Assembly (NCBI GenBank): GCA_038199755.1
Contig: JBBPYR010000020.1
Location: forward strand, 1 to 53,207
From: JBBPYR01 sp038199755
Lineage (GTDB): Bacteria; Chloroflexota; Ktedonobacteria; Ktedonobacterales; Ktedonobacteraceae
Reading direction: 5' to 3'
DNA length: 53,207 nucleotides
How positions within the stretch are numbered: the first letter of the stretch is position 1; each line of letters starts with the position of its first letter. The notes below the pieces were generated by a model. That model had not been told where the DNA came from. It saw only the letters and a program-made list of their open reading frames with translations, and ran no database searches. Below, piece by piece: positions 1 to 7,852 of the stretch. The position numbers and the translations under genes were made by a program.

Positions 1-81
1 AAGCAAGGTCATTCCATGTTCGCTGCTCTGACCGCTGTCTTTCAAGGCCATCCTCTCCCCGTCGCTTGGCGACCTGAGTAG
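1..81 (+). CDS. 3' end of an unidentified gene (partial)
   Basis: An open frame runs from the first base to a TAG at 79-81. It would encode a 26-residue C-terminus ending HPLPVAWRPE. The sequence looks protein-like and the GntR gene downstream has the same orientation, so this may be the tail of an upstream gene. I do not recognise a family, and the stretch is too short to exclude a chance open frame. Confidence 0.35.
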   Translation, partial: KQGHSMFAALTAVFQGHPLPVAWRPE

Positions 82-223
82 TTACGGATGATCTCCCGTT
101 TTTCTATGTATAATTTTCCCTCTCGACTCTCATTCGCTTTTGTGATATTATTCTTGCCATGTTGGAGAATATTTCTCGACCTTGTTTTTTCTTGTTGTTG
201 TCTGGACATAAGGGAAACCGTAT

Positions 224-964
224 ATGCCAACCTTAGAGCGCTCGAATCCCCTTCCACTGTATTATCAGTTGAAGGAAGTACTTAAACAGCAAATTCATGC
301 TGGTCATCTCGCCCCACATTCTGCAATTCCCTCAGAGCCTGAACTGGTGGCTCAATATCATGTGAGCCGCGCCACCGTGCGTCAGGCATTGACCGAACTG
401 GTACACGAGGGCCTTTTATATCGGCAACATGGGCGCGGAACATTTGTCTGTGAACCACGTGTACAACAGAACATTAGTGAACTGACGAGCTTTAGTCAAG
501 ACCTGCGCCGTCGCGGGAAACGCCCCAGTGGGCTCTTGCTTGTCAGTGAACTTGCCCGTGGTTCACAAGATGTGCGTAGTCGCTTGCGTTTGAACGACGA
601 AGAGCAGGTGGTACGCTTAGAGCGATTGCGTACCGCCGATGATGCTCCTGTCGCATATCAAATAGACTATCTTCCTCATCCGCGTGCCACTGGTGTCTAT
701 CAGCGGGCCAAAGAAACGGCAGAAGGCTCACTCTATGCATTAATGGCGACCGAGGGACTGAGCCCATACATTGCCGAACAATCGTTCAACGGTGATCGAC
801 CAACCCAACGTGAAGCGGAACTTCTGCGTATCGCAACAGACGAATCTTGCCTACGCATGTTCTGTACCACATTTGATGAGACTGGCACCCCAATTGCCTA
901 TACCGAGGCACTATATCCAGGGAAACTGTACGAGTTCCAGTTTACCTTGCGTGTTTCCAGATAA
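224..964 (+). CDS. GntR-family transcriptional regulator, HutC/UTRA type
   Basis: A 246-residue DNA-binding regulator. Residues about 8-75 form the GntR winged helix: PLYYQLKEVLK, then the family signature IPSEPELVAQYHVSRATVRQ and a wing ending in HGRGTFV. Residues about 95-240 match a UTRA ligand-binding domain, with RLRTADDAPVAY and a C-terminal FDETGTPIAYTE. HutC-type members usually repress catabolic or uptake genes and release DNA on binding a small molecule, often a sugar phosphate or amino-acid derivative; the ligand cannot be read here. The start is the ATG at 224, preceded by AAGGGAAA. The gene ends about 90 bp before the TPR gene in the same orientation. A TATACT at 996-1001 suggests the TPR gene has its own promoter. 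Confidence 0.88.
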   Translation: MPTLERSNPLPLYYQLKEVLKQQIHAGHLAPHSAIPSEPELVAQYHVSRATVRQALTELVHEGLLYRQHGRGTFVCEPRVQQNISELTSFSQDLRRRGKRPSGLLLVSELARGSQDVRSRLRLNDEEQVVRLERLRTADDAPVAYQIDYLPHPRATGVYQRAKETAEGSLYALMATEGLSPYIAEQSFNGDRPTQREAELLRIATDESCLRMFCTTFDETGTPIAYTEALYPGKLYEFQFTLRVSR

Positions 965-1054
965 TTCGTCTATCTAACTCGTGGGTAATTCGTGCTATAC
1001 TCAGAGAGAGTTATAAAAAATAACATTACACGATAGAGGAAGTAGGAAGCTTTC

Positions 1055-2482
1055 ATGGAAAATAATCAAGATGTAGGTAAGAATGGAACCAATAATGCGG
1101 TTCCAATGCAATTTGTAAGTCGCCAGGAGATGGCTATGTCCTGGACTGATCGCGGTAACGCAGCCGCTCAGGCAGACGACTACGAAACCGCGGCAGAGGC
1201 TTTCGAGCAGGCCGTTGCCGAAAACCCCGCCGATGCTCGTGCCCGTTATAATCTCGCTCTGGCCCAGCAATTCTTGGGCGACGCGGAGCTTGCCGTTGCA
1301 GGCTATCGACGCGCCATTGATCTCGATCCGAAACTCATCGATGCCTATATTAACTTGGGCAATCTGTATGGTGAATTGGGTCTGTACGAGGAATCTCTAG
1401 AAACACTACAACAGGCTTTAGAACTCGACGTAGAAAACGATGAACTCTATCTCGCGGTCGGTGACGCCTATCGTACACAAAATCTCTATCAAGATGCTGT
1501 TCAGGCTTATCGGCAAGCCCTCATTCTCAATCGTGACAATGCGCCTGCCGCCGATAACCTGCGTGATGTGCGCGAGCGTATCAATGAACAACTCCGTCGC
1601 TTAATGGAGCAGGAACGACACATCGATGCCGAGCCTGCCGATGCTGGCCGCTATGCTGAACTTGCGACCACCTATCTTGATATGCACCGCTACGACGACG
1701 CACTCTCTATCGCCAACCAGATGCTCTCGCTCGACCTAGAAGGGCGCAACGGGTACGATATGCTTGCCTCCATCTATGAGCAGATGGGGGACCGCGATCA
1801 AGCCGCCGACATCTACACGCGTATCGTAGAGATGGACCCCGAAGACGCTGATGCCTGGGAGCACCTCGGCACCTGGCGTTCGATTCAGGGCAATAGCGAC
1901 GCTGCTATCGACGCCTACGCACGCTCAACTGAGATTGACCCTGAGCGCAATTCCGCTCGCTTCAGCCTTGCCGAATCCTATCTAGAGGCAGAACGCTACG
2001 ACGAGGCTGTGACTGTGTATCAGAGTCTGGTAGCGCGTGGCGAAGAATTGCAATCTGACGACCTCGCCGCTGCCTATGCAGGGCTTGCTGACACCTATAA
2101 CGCGATGGGGCGTCACGATGAGGCTATTGCCATCGCTACAACCCTGCTTGAACGCTCTGAGGACGATCCAGAGGGCTACTACCAGCTCGCGAGTGCCTAC
2201 GACTCGCTAGGTCGTTTTGAAGAGGCCATTGAGAACTATCAGAACGCGATTGATAGTGACCCGCTCAACGCCGATTACTATAATGATCTGGCCGATACCC
2301 TGCGTGAAGCCAAGCGTTACGACGAGGCACTTGATACCGCTCAGCAAGCAATCGCCATGGACCCCTCACTCATTCTCGCCTATGAAACCCTGGCGCAGAT
2401 TTATGAGGAGACCGGCCATCCAGAAGACGCCGCCACTGCACTTAGCCAAGCTGAGACACTGCGCACAACCAGCGAAGTATAA
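1055..2482 (+). CDS. Tetratricopeptide-repeat protein
   Basis: A 475-residue, strongly acidic protein made almost wholly of TPR units. From about residue 25 to the end there are roughly a dozen 34-residue repeats with the usual pattern (A..NLA..Y...G..DEAI..Y..AI..DP), for example ALAQQFLGDAELAVAGYRRA and LASAYDSLGRFEEAIENYQ. There is no signal peptide or membrane segment, so it is probably a cytoplasmic scaffold. No enzymatic domain is attached. The start is the ATG at 1055, preceded by GAGGAAG. A strong hairpin terminator follows. The partner is unknown, and neighbouring genes give no clear hint. Confidence 0.85.
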   Translation: MENNQDVGKNGTNNAVPMQFVSRQEMAMSWTDRGNAAAQADDYETAAEAFEQAVAENPADARARYNLALAQQFLGDAELAVAGYRRAIDLDPKLIDAYINLGNLYGELGLYEESLETLQQALELDVENDELYLAVGDAYRTQNLYQDAVQAYRQALILNRDNAPAADNLRDVRERINEQLRRLMEQERHIDAEPADAGRYAELATTYLDMHRYDDALSIANQMLSLDLEGRNGYDMLASIYEQMGDRDQAADIYTRIVEMDPEDADAWEHLGTWRSIQGNSDAAIDAYARSTEIDPERNSARFSLAESYLEAERYDEAVTVYQSLVARGEELQSDDLAAAYAGLADTYNAMGRHDEAIAIATTLLERSEDDPEGYYQLASAYDSLGRFEEAIENYQNAIDSDPLNADYYNDLADTLREAKRYDEALDTAQQAIAMDPSLILAYETLAQIYEETGHPEDAATALSQAETLRTTSEV

Positions 2483-2497
2483 AACATAACCTGAATA

Positions 2498-2547
2498 GCA
2501 AACCGCTGTTCGTGCAGCTCTGCCAAGCCGCACGAACAGCGGTTTGC
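2498..2547. terminator. Bidirectional intrinsic terminator, 18-bp perfect stem
   Basis: Arms 2498-2515 and 2530-2547 are perfectly complementary, with a 14-nt loop, and TTTCTTTATTT follows on the + side. It sits between the convergent TPR gene and the MNT-HepT gene and can serve both. Confidence 0.85.
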
Positions 2548-2552
2548 TTTCT

Positions 2553-3392
2553 TTATTTCCCTTGTCCTTCCTCTATCACCTCGGCGAAGGTTTCCAGATC
2601 TTCCAACCGTTGTTGCAGGTGTTCATACAGCAGGTCATGATTGAGGGTGCTCACATCATGCACAAGCGAGTCGCGTAAATTGGTGAGCACTTCTAAGCGA
2701 TAAGCCAGGGGGCGCGGAATAATGTTTTGCGCGGCGACAATGCTCAGCAACTCGTGATAATCCTCTGGCTTGCGCAGGCCAAACGACGCCACGAGCACGC
2801 TACACACCTGTAAACAGGCCTCAATCGCTTGTTGCAGGTAATGTTCCGCCAAACCATAGACGCGATAGTCCGTCACAAATTCTTCACGCTTCGTCTGGGC
2901 GAGTTCGCGCAGAATCTGTAAAGCACCGCGCAATTGCTGTGTCTGCCGCTGTACCAATTCCTTATCGATTGGCAAAACCTGACCAAACAAGCGACGGCTC
3001 AACGCCTGATTCTGAATCTCATCATATTTTTTGAAATCCAGATAGTCTATGACCGCCTTTGTTTCAAACAAAATGCGTTGCTTCTCATCGCGGGTAAAGA
3101 GAATTTGCCCATTTTTGATGACCTGGAGCTTGAGCAGGAGCGAAGCCTGATTCAGGATAACCACATCGATGGTATCAGACTCTAGCCGTTTCGCCAGTTC
3201 ACTAAAGAAGTAAAGCTGGTAGTCAAGAAACTGGTCTGCTTTAATCTGATCCATGAGCAAAATCGCAATATCAACGTCGCTCAACTGACCGAACGTAGTG
3301 CGATTGGAGAGGTTCCCAGCGAGGTAGGCAGCCTTAACAGGATTTTGTGCGAAGAGTTGGTTGAGACGAGATTGTTTTTCAAACAAGTTCAT
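2553..3392 (-). CDS. MNT nucleotidyltransferase fused to HepT-like (HEPN) domain
   Basis: A 279-residue fusion of two domains usually encoded separately as the MntA-HepT toxin-antitoxin pair. Residues about 15-115 are a minimal nucleotidyltransferase: a GN in place of the usual GS at 26-27, the metal-binding SDVD at 38-41 (D39, D41) and a third acidic residue in IDVVILN (D76). Residues about 130-275 are an all-helical HepT/DUF86-like domain with an R-X4-H motif, R240 to H245 (RDSLVH). In characterised pairs MntA AMPylates a tyrosine in the R-X4-H-X-Y motif of the HEPN RNase. Here the residue at that place is V247, so that tyrosine is missing. The gene stands alone, convergent with the TPR gene. 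It may be a self-neutralised toxin, a decayed module or a protein with another role. Fold assignment is good; function is inferred. Confidence 0.78.
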   Translation of the reverse strand: MNLFEKQSRLNQLFAQNPVKAAYLAGNLSNRTTFGQLSDVDIAILLMDQIKADQFLDYQLYFFSELAKRLESDTIDVVILNQASLLLKLQVIKNGQILFTRDEKQRILFETKAVIDYLDFKKYDEIQNQALSRRLFGQVLPIDKELVQRQTQQLRGALQILRELAQTKREEFVTDYRVYGLAEHYLQQAIEACLQVCSVLVASFGLRKPEDYHELLSIVAAQNIIPRPLAYRLEVLTNLRDSLVHDVSTLNHDLLYEHLQQRLEDLETFAEVIEEGQGK

Positions 3393-3502
3393 CCACGACC
3401 TCCGAGAATAAAACCAGGGCTAACCCAGATTGTTGTGGAGTGTACAAAGAAATCTTTTTATGAGTATAACATAAAAGTCTGTGAAAATGGGAGATGCGTG
3501 AT

Positions 3503-3916
3503 TTATCCTTCTACCCACTCTTCGCCGTTGGTTGCCACCTCTTTTTTCCAGATGGGAACGGTCGTCTTGAGCGTATCAATAATGTAGCGGCACGCATCGA
3601 AGGCTTCGCCCCTATGGGGGGTGGCAACCACGATGATGACACTCGCCTCACCAATCTCCAGGCGTCCAAAGCGATGGGCAACTGCAACGCGCTCAACTCC
3701 CCAGCGTTGTTGTGCCTCCACGACAATGGCGTGTATCTGCTGCCGTGCCATTTCTTCGTACACTTCATATTCCAGATAGCGCACCTGCTTGCCGCGTGCA
3801 TTATCGCGCACAACGCCCTCGAAAACAACAACACCGCCTACACTGGGATGACTGACGGCGGCGATTAATACCGCTCGGTCAAGCGGCTCATGTGTCAACT
3901 GAATCAATGGCTCCAT
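3503..3916 (-). CDS. moaE: Molybdopterin synthase catalytic subunit MoaE
   Basis: A 137-residue protein that with thiocarboxylated MoaD converts cyclic pyranopterin monophosphate to molybdopterin in molybdenum cofactor synthesis (cytosolic). Family hallmarks are GGVVVFEGVVRDNARGK near residues 27-43, LEYEVYEE, VAVAHRFGRLEIGEASV, the R-GEAF-ACRYIID region and the C-terminal PIWKKEV with the active-site lysine pair. Length is normal. It lies 14 bp downstream of moaD on the same strand, so the two subunits form an operon. No other cofactor genes are nearby, although a MOSC-domain gene lies 10 kb away. Confidence 0.93.
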   Translation of the reverse strand: MEPLIQLTHEPLDRAVLIAAVSHPSVGGVVVFEGVVRDNARGKQVRYLEYEVYEEMARQQIHAIVVEAQQRWGVERVAVAHRFGRLEIGEASVIIVVATPHRGEAFDACRYIIDTLKTTVPIWKKEVATNGEEWVEG

Positions 3917-3930
3917 ACGTTTTCCCGTTC

Positions 3931-4206
3931 TTACTGGTTGTCCTGGTTGTTTGCTCGTAGGGCTCCTCCGCCCATTGGTGGAATAAAGACAAGTTCGTCA
4001 CCATCATGCAATGCCGTTTCTGCTGGCACATAGGCATGATTTACCGCACACACCGAGCGCGCCAAAATAGGCTCCAGGCGCGGATACAGGTTATTCAATC
4101 GTGCTCGTATGTCGCTGACGCGCTCATCTCCCTGGATTGTCAGTTGTTCCTCGCTCTGTCCGACGATCTCACGCAACGAGGCAAAATAACGAATGCGTAT
4201 ATTCAT
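3931..4206 (-). CDS. moaD: Molybdopterin synthase sulfur carrier subunit MoaD, with C-terminal tail
   Basis: A 91-residue ubiquitin-fold protein. MNIRIRYFASLREIVG at the start and DGDELVFIPPMGGG near the end are diagnostic of MoaD, the sulfur carrier whose C-terminal Gly-Gly is adenylated and thiocarboxylated. Unusually, the protein does not end at Gly-Gly: about ten more residues (ALRANNQDNQ) follow before the stop. Tailed carriers are known elsewhere (QbsE/CysO type) and are trimmed by a JAMM protease, so this MoaD may need processing. A frame error near 3960 is an alternative. It is directly upstream of moaE. Confidence 0.88.
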   Translation of the reverse strand: MNIRIRYFASLREIVGQSEEQLTIQGDERVSDIRARLNNLYPRLEPILARSVCAVNHAYVPAETALHDGDELVFIPPMGGGALRANNQDNQ

Positions 4207-4235
4207 GCCTAAAAGTATAGCACAATCCAGATTGT

Positions 4236-4256
4236 TTCGTAACGCTCACCGTAACG
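4236..4256 (+). repeat. GTAACG double repeat, copy 1
   Basis: TTCGTAACG and ACCGTAACG stand one helical turn apart. The same arrangement recurs at 4501-4520. Copy 1 is close to the moaD start and on the opposite face of the intergenic region from copy 2, so one DNA-binding protein could touch both promoters. Its identity is unknown. Confidence 0.5.
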
Positions 4257-4332
4257 TTATCGGAACGCCTCCATGGTACCTTAGGGATAGACAAGCGCAT
4301 CTGAGTCGTATATCAATACCTTCTGCTTGCCT

Positions 4333-4379
4333 CATCTCGTCGGTCAACATCACCTATAAAGATGTTGGTGGACGAGATG
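4333..4379. other. Imperfect inverted repeat (hairpin)
   Basis: Arms of 19 nt pair as 9 bp plus 6 bp around a 4-nt internal mismatch, with a 9-nt loop (CATCTCGTC to GACGAGATG outside, AACATC to GATGTT inside). There is no T-run on either side, so it is not a standard terminator. It could be a structured leader or an operator. Confidence 0.45.
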
Positions 4380-4500
4380 ATGTCATGAGGGCAAATAAAC
4401 TGTGCAAAAAACCAACAATAGTGTAAAATAAACTCGCATAGATACACACGCCAAATAGCACAATGGCGCAAAAACTCATCCCCATGCCATACCATTGCTG

Positions 4501-4546
4501 TTCGTAACGTTACCGTAACGATTAGCAGACGGAGGAACGGTACAAT
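4501..4546 (+). promoter_or_regulatory. Candidate promoter/operator of the partner-switching operon
   Basis: Copy 2 of the GTAACG double repeat (4501-4520) contains the perfect palindrome GTAACGTTAC at 4504-4513. It is followed by GGAACGG at 4534-4540 and a TACAAT -10 box at 4541-4546, about 70 bp before the operon start. No good -35 box lies 17 bp upstream, which fits an activator-dependent promoter. This is inference from position and motif only. Confidence 0.4.
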
Positions 4547-4618
4547 AGTATTCAGAGAGATCAAATCAGAAGAGAGATAGGTAAAAACGGTGAGACAAGT
4601 GCTCAGGAGAACAGATCT

Positions 4619-6271
4619 ATGGCGTCACTATTACAAAACCTGAAAAACGCGCGCTTCTGGCGGCAAAATCGTGAGACGCAAGTAAAACAAATTCCCGCCG
4701 TTGCACCGCCGCTAGTAGCGTCTCCCGTTGCTGATATTGCACCTAATGACCCCATCATGGCATATTTTCTCAGTGCTCCAGGGGCGATAGAGGTAGACAA
4801 GCTACAACTCAATTCGCCAGCACTCAGACGCCTAAAAGAGGCGGGTGTGAGGATTGCGATTCCGCTCGTTAGCCAGGGCGAACTGGTGGGGCTACTCAAT
4901 CTGGGGCCACGGCGCAGTGAGCAAGAGTATTCAGCCGATGATCGCGGCTTGCTCAACACCTTAGCTGCGCAAGCAGCACCTGCAGTACGGGTGGCGCAGA
5001 TGGTACGCGAGCAACAATCAGCAGCTCTCGAACGTGAAAGAGTCGAAAACGAGCTGCGTGTGGCCCGACTCATTCAGCAAACGCTCTTGCCAAAGGAACT
5101 GCCCAATCTGGCTGGCTGGGCCTTGACCTCATATTATCAACCTGCACGCGAGGTCGGTGGCGATTTTTACGATTTCATCTACTTTGATGATGGTCGGCTT
5201 GGCCTCGTAATTGGAGATGTCACTGATAAAGGTGTACCCGCCGCCCTGGTGATGGCGACCACACGTAGCGTTCTGCGGGCCGCGGCACAACGTCTGATCT
5301 CCCCTAGCCAAGTGCTGGAACGCGCCAATGATGCTCTCTACCCTGACATTCCAGCGAAAATGTTTGTTACCTGTTTCTATGCCATTCTTGATCCTGTGAC
5401 TGGCCGCTTGCACTACGCCAATGCGGGTCATGATTTGCCCTATCGTCGTTCAAAGGATGGTGTGACGGAACTGCGCGCAACAGGTATGCCGCTTGGTCTA
5501 ATGCCAGGCATGACCTATGAAGAAAAGGAAACCGTGCTCGAACCAGGCGAGAGCATCCTATTTTATAGCGATGGCTTGGTGGAAGCGCATAGCACCACAC
5601 GTGAGATGTTTGGCTTTCCATATACGATGCAGTTGGTGGGGGAATACTCTGATGCATCAACCCTGATTGACTTCTTGCTGAACAAACTGAGAGTCTTCAC
5701 CGGTGAGAATTGGGAGCAAGAGGATGATGTGACGATGGTCACGCTGCAACGTCTGGAAGTGACTGGCAATCTTACTGATCTCTCCACAATTCTACCGACG
5801 GCTGCCTTGAACGGGACGGCTGAACATATTCTGGCTGAGTTAACCATCCCCAGTGCCCCTGGTAATGAACGCATTGCCATGACACAGGTCGCGGAAGCTG
5901 TGCAGAGCTTGAACATGCCACAGCGTCGTTTAGAGCAACTCAAAACCGCCGTTGCTGAGGCAACCATGAACGCGATGGAGCATGGTAATAAGTATCAGGC
6001 CGATGTGCCAGTCTACATTTACGTCCTTGCCTCCGATACAGACTTGACGGTACGTATCAAGGATCAGGGCGATGGTATGCAGATACCGAGTGATCCGGCA
6101 ACACCGGACATCGAAGCAAAGCTGGCCGAACTACAAACGCCACGTGGCTGGGGATTATTCCTCATAAAAAATCTCGTGGATGACCTGCATGTGTCCAGCG
6201 ATGATCGTCATCACGTGGTAGATTTGGTTATGCACCTGAAGGGAGAAAGCGATGTCAGCCAAGAGTCTTGA
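4619..6271 (+). CDS. RsbU-like PP2C phosphatase fused to an RsbW-like kinase domain
   Basis: A 550-residue cytosolic signalling protein. Residues about 45-130 resemble a degenerate GAF sensor (IPLVSQGELVGLLNLGP). About 135-380 are a SpoIIE/RsbU-type PP2C phosphatase with its metal-binding motifs: GGDFYDF (D182), VIGDVTDKG (D200), ANAGHDLPY, FYSDGL (D318) and EDDVTMV. About 405-545 are a GHKL ATPase of the RsbW/SpoIIAB type, with AVAEATMNAMEHGN carrying the N-box, then IKDQGDGM and GWGLFLIKNLVDD. In partner switching a kinase phosphorylates a STAS antagonist and a phosphatase reverses this; here both activities share one chain. The ATG at 4619 follows CAGGAGA. The next gene starts inside this one (20-bp overlap), so translation is probably coupled to the first STAS gene. 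Confidence 0.9.
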   Translation: MASLLQNLKNARFWRQNRETQVKQIPAVAPPLVASPVADIAPNDPIMAYFLSAPGAIEVDKLQLNSPALRRLKEAGVRIAIPLVSQGELVGLLNLGPRRSEQEYSADDRGLLNTLAAQAAPAVRVAQMVREQQSAALERERVENELRVARLIQQTLLPKELPNLAGWALTSYYQPAREVGGDFYDFIYFDDGRLGLVIGDVTDKGVPAALVMATTRSVLRAAAQRLISPSQVLERANDALYPDIPAKMFVTCFYAILDPVTGRLHYANAGHDLPYRRSKDGVTELRATGMPLGLMPGMTYEEKETVLEPGESILFYSDGLVEAHSTTREMFGFPYTMQLVGEYSDASTLIDFLLNKLRVFTGENWEQEDDVTMVTLQRLEVTGNLTDLSTILPTAALNGTAEHILAELTIPSAPGNERIAMTQVAEAVQSLNMPQRRLEQLKTAVAEATMNAMEHGNKYQADVPVYIYVLASDTDLTVRIKDQGDGMQIPSDPATPDIEAKLAELQTPRGWGLFLIKNLVDDLHVSSDDRHHVVDLVMHLKGESDVSQES

Positions 6272-6608
6272 TGCACAGGTACGCCATGAGCCGCGCATTA
6301 CGATTATTGATCTTAATGGCGAGATCAATGCTCAGGCGGAAGGGGCACTTAACGCCGCTTATAGCGAGGCCGAAAGCAAAGCGTCAGACATTATCTTATT
6401 AAACTTTAGCCAGGTCAACTACATTAACAGTACTGGTATCGCACTCATTGTAAGTCTGCTTGCGCGCGCCCGTAAGACCAAACGGCGGCTGCTCGCTTGT
6501 GGCCTCAGCGAACACTATATAGAGATTTTCCAAATCACGCGCCTTGTCGATTTCATGAACGTCTATCCCGATGAGACAACAGCCCTGACCCAGGCGCGTT
6601 CGCTATAA
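6252..6608 (+). CDS. STAS-domain anti-anti-sigma factor 1
   Basis: A 118-residue single STAS domain of the RsbV/SpoIIAA family. The motif YINSTGIALIVSLL places the expected phospho-acceptor serine at S60. In such systems the unphosphorylated form binds the RsbW-type kinase and frees its target, usually a sigma factor. The start codon lies inside the phosphatase/kinase gene, and the second STAS gene follows after 41 bp. No sigma factor gene sits in this operon, so the target is elsewhere or is not a sigma factor. Confidence 0.88.
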   Translation: MSAKSLDAQVRHEPRITIIDLNGEINAQAEGALNAAYSEAESKASDIILLNFSQVNYINSTGIALIVSLLARARKTKRRLLACGLSEHYIEIFQITRLVDFMNVYPDETTALTQARSL

Positions 6609-6649
6609 AAGCACCATCAAGGACAGAGAGCAGAAAGAAGGAGCTACCC

Positions 6650-7003
6650 ATGCCACAGGCAAAGATTGAAATGCAAGTACGCAAAGTGACACCAACCGCA
6701 AGTGTAATCGATATTCAAGGCGAAGTCACCGCTTTTGCCGAACAAGTGCTCATGGATGCCTATACCGAGGCCAGCGCACCAGGTGTGCGAGCAATTATCC
6801 TTAATTTTAACGGCTTAGAATATATGAACAGTAGCGGCATTGGCCTGATCGTTACCCTCTTAATACGAGTCAACCGCCAGAAGCAGCACCTGTTAACCTA
6901 TGGTCTGAGCGACCACTATCAGCACATTTTTGAATTGACCCGTTTGAGCGATGCCATCAAAATCTATGGCTCAGAAGAAGAAGCAATAGCCGCAACCCGC
7001 TAA
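6650..7003 (+). CDS. STAS-domain anti-anti-sigma factor 2
   Basis: A 117-residue STAS protein, paralogous to the preceding one (YMNSSGIGLIVTLL, HIFELTRLSDA), with the acceptor serine at S61 or S62. It is preceded by AAGAAGGAG. Two tandem antagonists next to one phosphatase/kinase suggest two inputs or two partners. The unknown gene at 7022 follows after 18 bp, so it is probably part of the operon. Confidence 0.87.
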   Translation: MPQAKIEMQVRKVTPTASVIDIQGEVTAFAEQVLMDAYTEASAPGVRAIILNFNGLEYMNSSGIGLIVTLLIRVNRQKQHLLTYGLSDHYQHIFELTRLSDAIKIYGSEEEAIAATR

Positions 7004-7021
7004 CCATAAGGAGCACCTATC

Positions 7022-7762
7022 ATGTCTACCGCAAATACTCCTGGTGAAGGACTGCCACGCGATGCCGCTAACTGGGCAAAGGATGGCTCATCGCTCAAAG
7101 TAAGCTATGTGCCAAACGGCGTCGCAAATATCAACGTCGAGGGGCGACAGGCCCTGAGCCCCCTACAAGGCTTCGGCCAAATGTGGCAAAAAACCTATAA
7201 AATACGCCTGGAAGGGGCCGATGTCACACCCGCCGATGTCATCAAAGCCTGGAAAGAAAACTTTACCACCTTCTGGCCCAAAGGCAACCGTTTCTATGCA
7301 CCGCTCACAGGCATCGCCCCCGGCGAGGTGGCCATCATCAACATGTCGCTAGGGGGCATGCCCCTTTCGACAGGTGTTATGATCTTGTATGCCGACGATG
7401 TATCGTTCACCGTCATGACCCCAGAGGGACACGTTTTTGCAGGCTGGAATACCTTTAGCTCGCATGAAGAGGATGGTTGCACTGTCGCACAGGTGCAAGT
7501 GCTGATTCGCGCCAACGATCCCATCTACGAGATTGGCTTTCGCCTCGGCGCGTCGAAGATGGAAGACAATTTCTGGATACATACCGTCAAAGGGGTTGCG
7601 GCACACTTTGGCGTGACCGATGCACCCGTCGCTTTCCAGCGTGTCTGTGTCGATCCCCGCCTCCAGTGGGCCTATGCCAAGAATATCTGGTATAATGCAG
7701 GTGTGCGCACTACCTTACATATCATCACAACCCCGCTACGCTGGCTGCAAAAACGAAAGTAG
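7022..7762 (+). CDS. Conserved-looking protein of unknown function in the partner-switching operon
   Basis: A 246-residue protein that I cannot assign. It has no signal peptide, no clear membrane segment and no known catalytic motif. The middle contains alternating hydrophobic strands (EVAIINMSLGGMPLSTGVMI, VSFTVMTPEGHVFAGW) with many aromatics, suggesting a beta-rich ligand-binding fold of the SRPBCC/DUF1990 kind. That comparison is a guess. It starts at an ATG behind AAGGAGCACC, 18 bp after the second STAS gene, so it may be an output or regulated partner of the switch. Its stop codon TAG (7760-7762) is part of a dispersed GTAGGGATG repeat, so the last residues (LQKRK) may have been set by repeat insertion. 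Confidence 0.7.
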   Translation: MSTANTPGEGLPRDAANWAKDGSSLKVSYVPNGVANINVEGRQALSPLQGFGQMWQKTYKIRLEGADVTPADVIKAWKENFTTFWPKGNRFYAPLTGIAPGEVAIINMSLGGMPLSTGVMILYADDVSFTVMTPEGHVFAGWNTFSSHEEDGCTVAQVQVLIRANDPIYEIGFRLGASKMEDNFWIHTVKGVAAHFGVTDAPVAFQRVCVDPRLQWAYAKNIWYNAGVRTTLHIITTPLRWLQKRK

Positions 7763-7783
7763 GGATGTCCCTCGTGGGCATCC
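7759..7783 (+). repeat. GTAGGGATG-family palindromic repeat
   Basis: GTAGGGATGTCCC, a short spacer, then GGGCATCC. Related copies are at 21133-21207 and twice at 43303-43357. The first bases supply the stop codon of the upstream gene. Confidence 0.7.
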
Positions 7784-7852
7784 ATCTCGTATCAACGGCG
7801 TACATTTGGATGACTACCAGAGGCATCCTTCATGTAGAAATTAGGCTAACGC

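Larger units (their letters stand above)
4207..4618. other. 412-bp intergenic region between moaD and the partner-switching operon
   Basis: No credible gene. The stretch separates divergent moaD (-) from the operon starting at 4619 (+). It holds a pair of GTAACG-rich repeats, an imperfect hairpin and a candidate -10 box, each listed separately. Confidence 0.6.

Noticed and set aside
88..285. 65-codon open frame overlapping the GntR start
   Set aside because: Poor ribosome site, Phe/Leu/Cys-rich composition, and its end overlaps the well-supported GntR gene.
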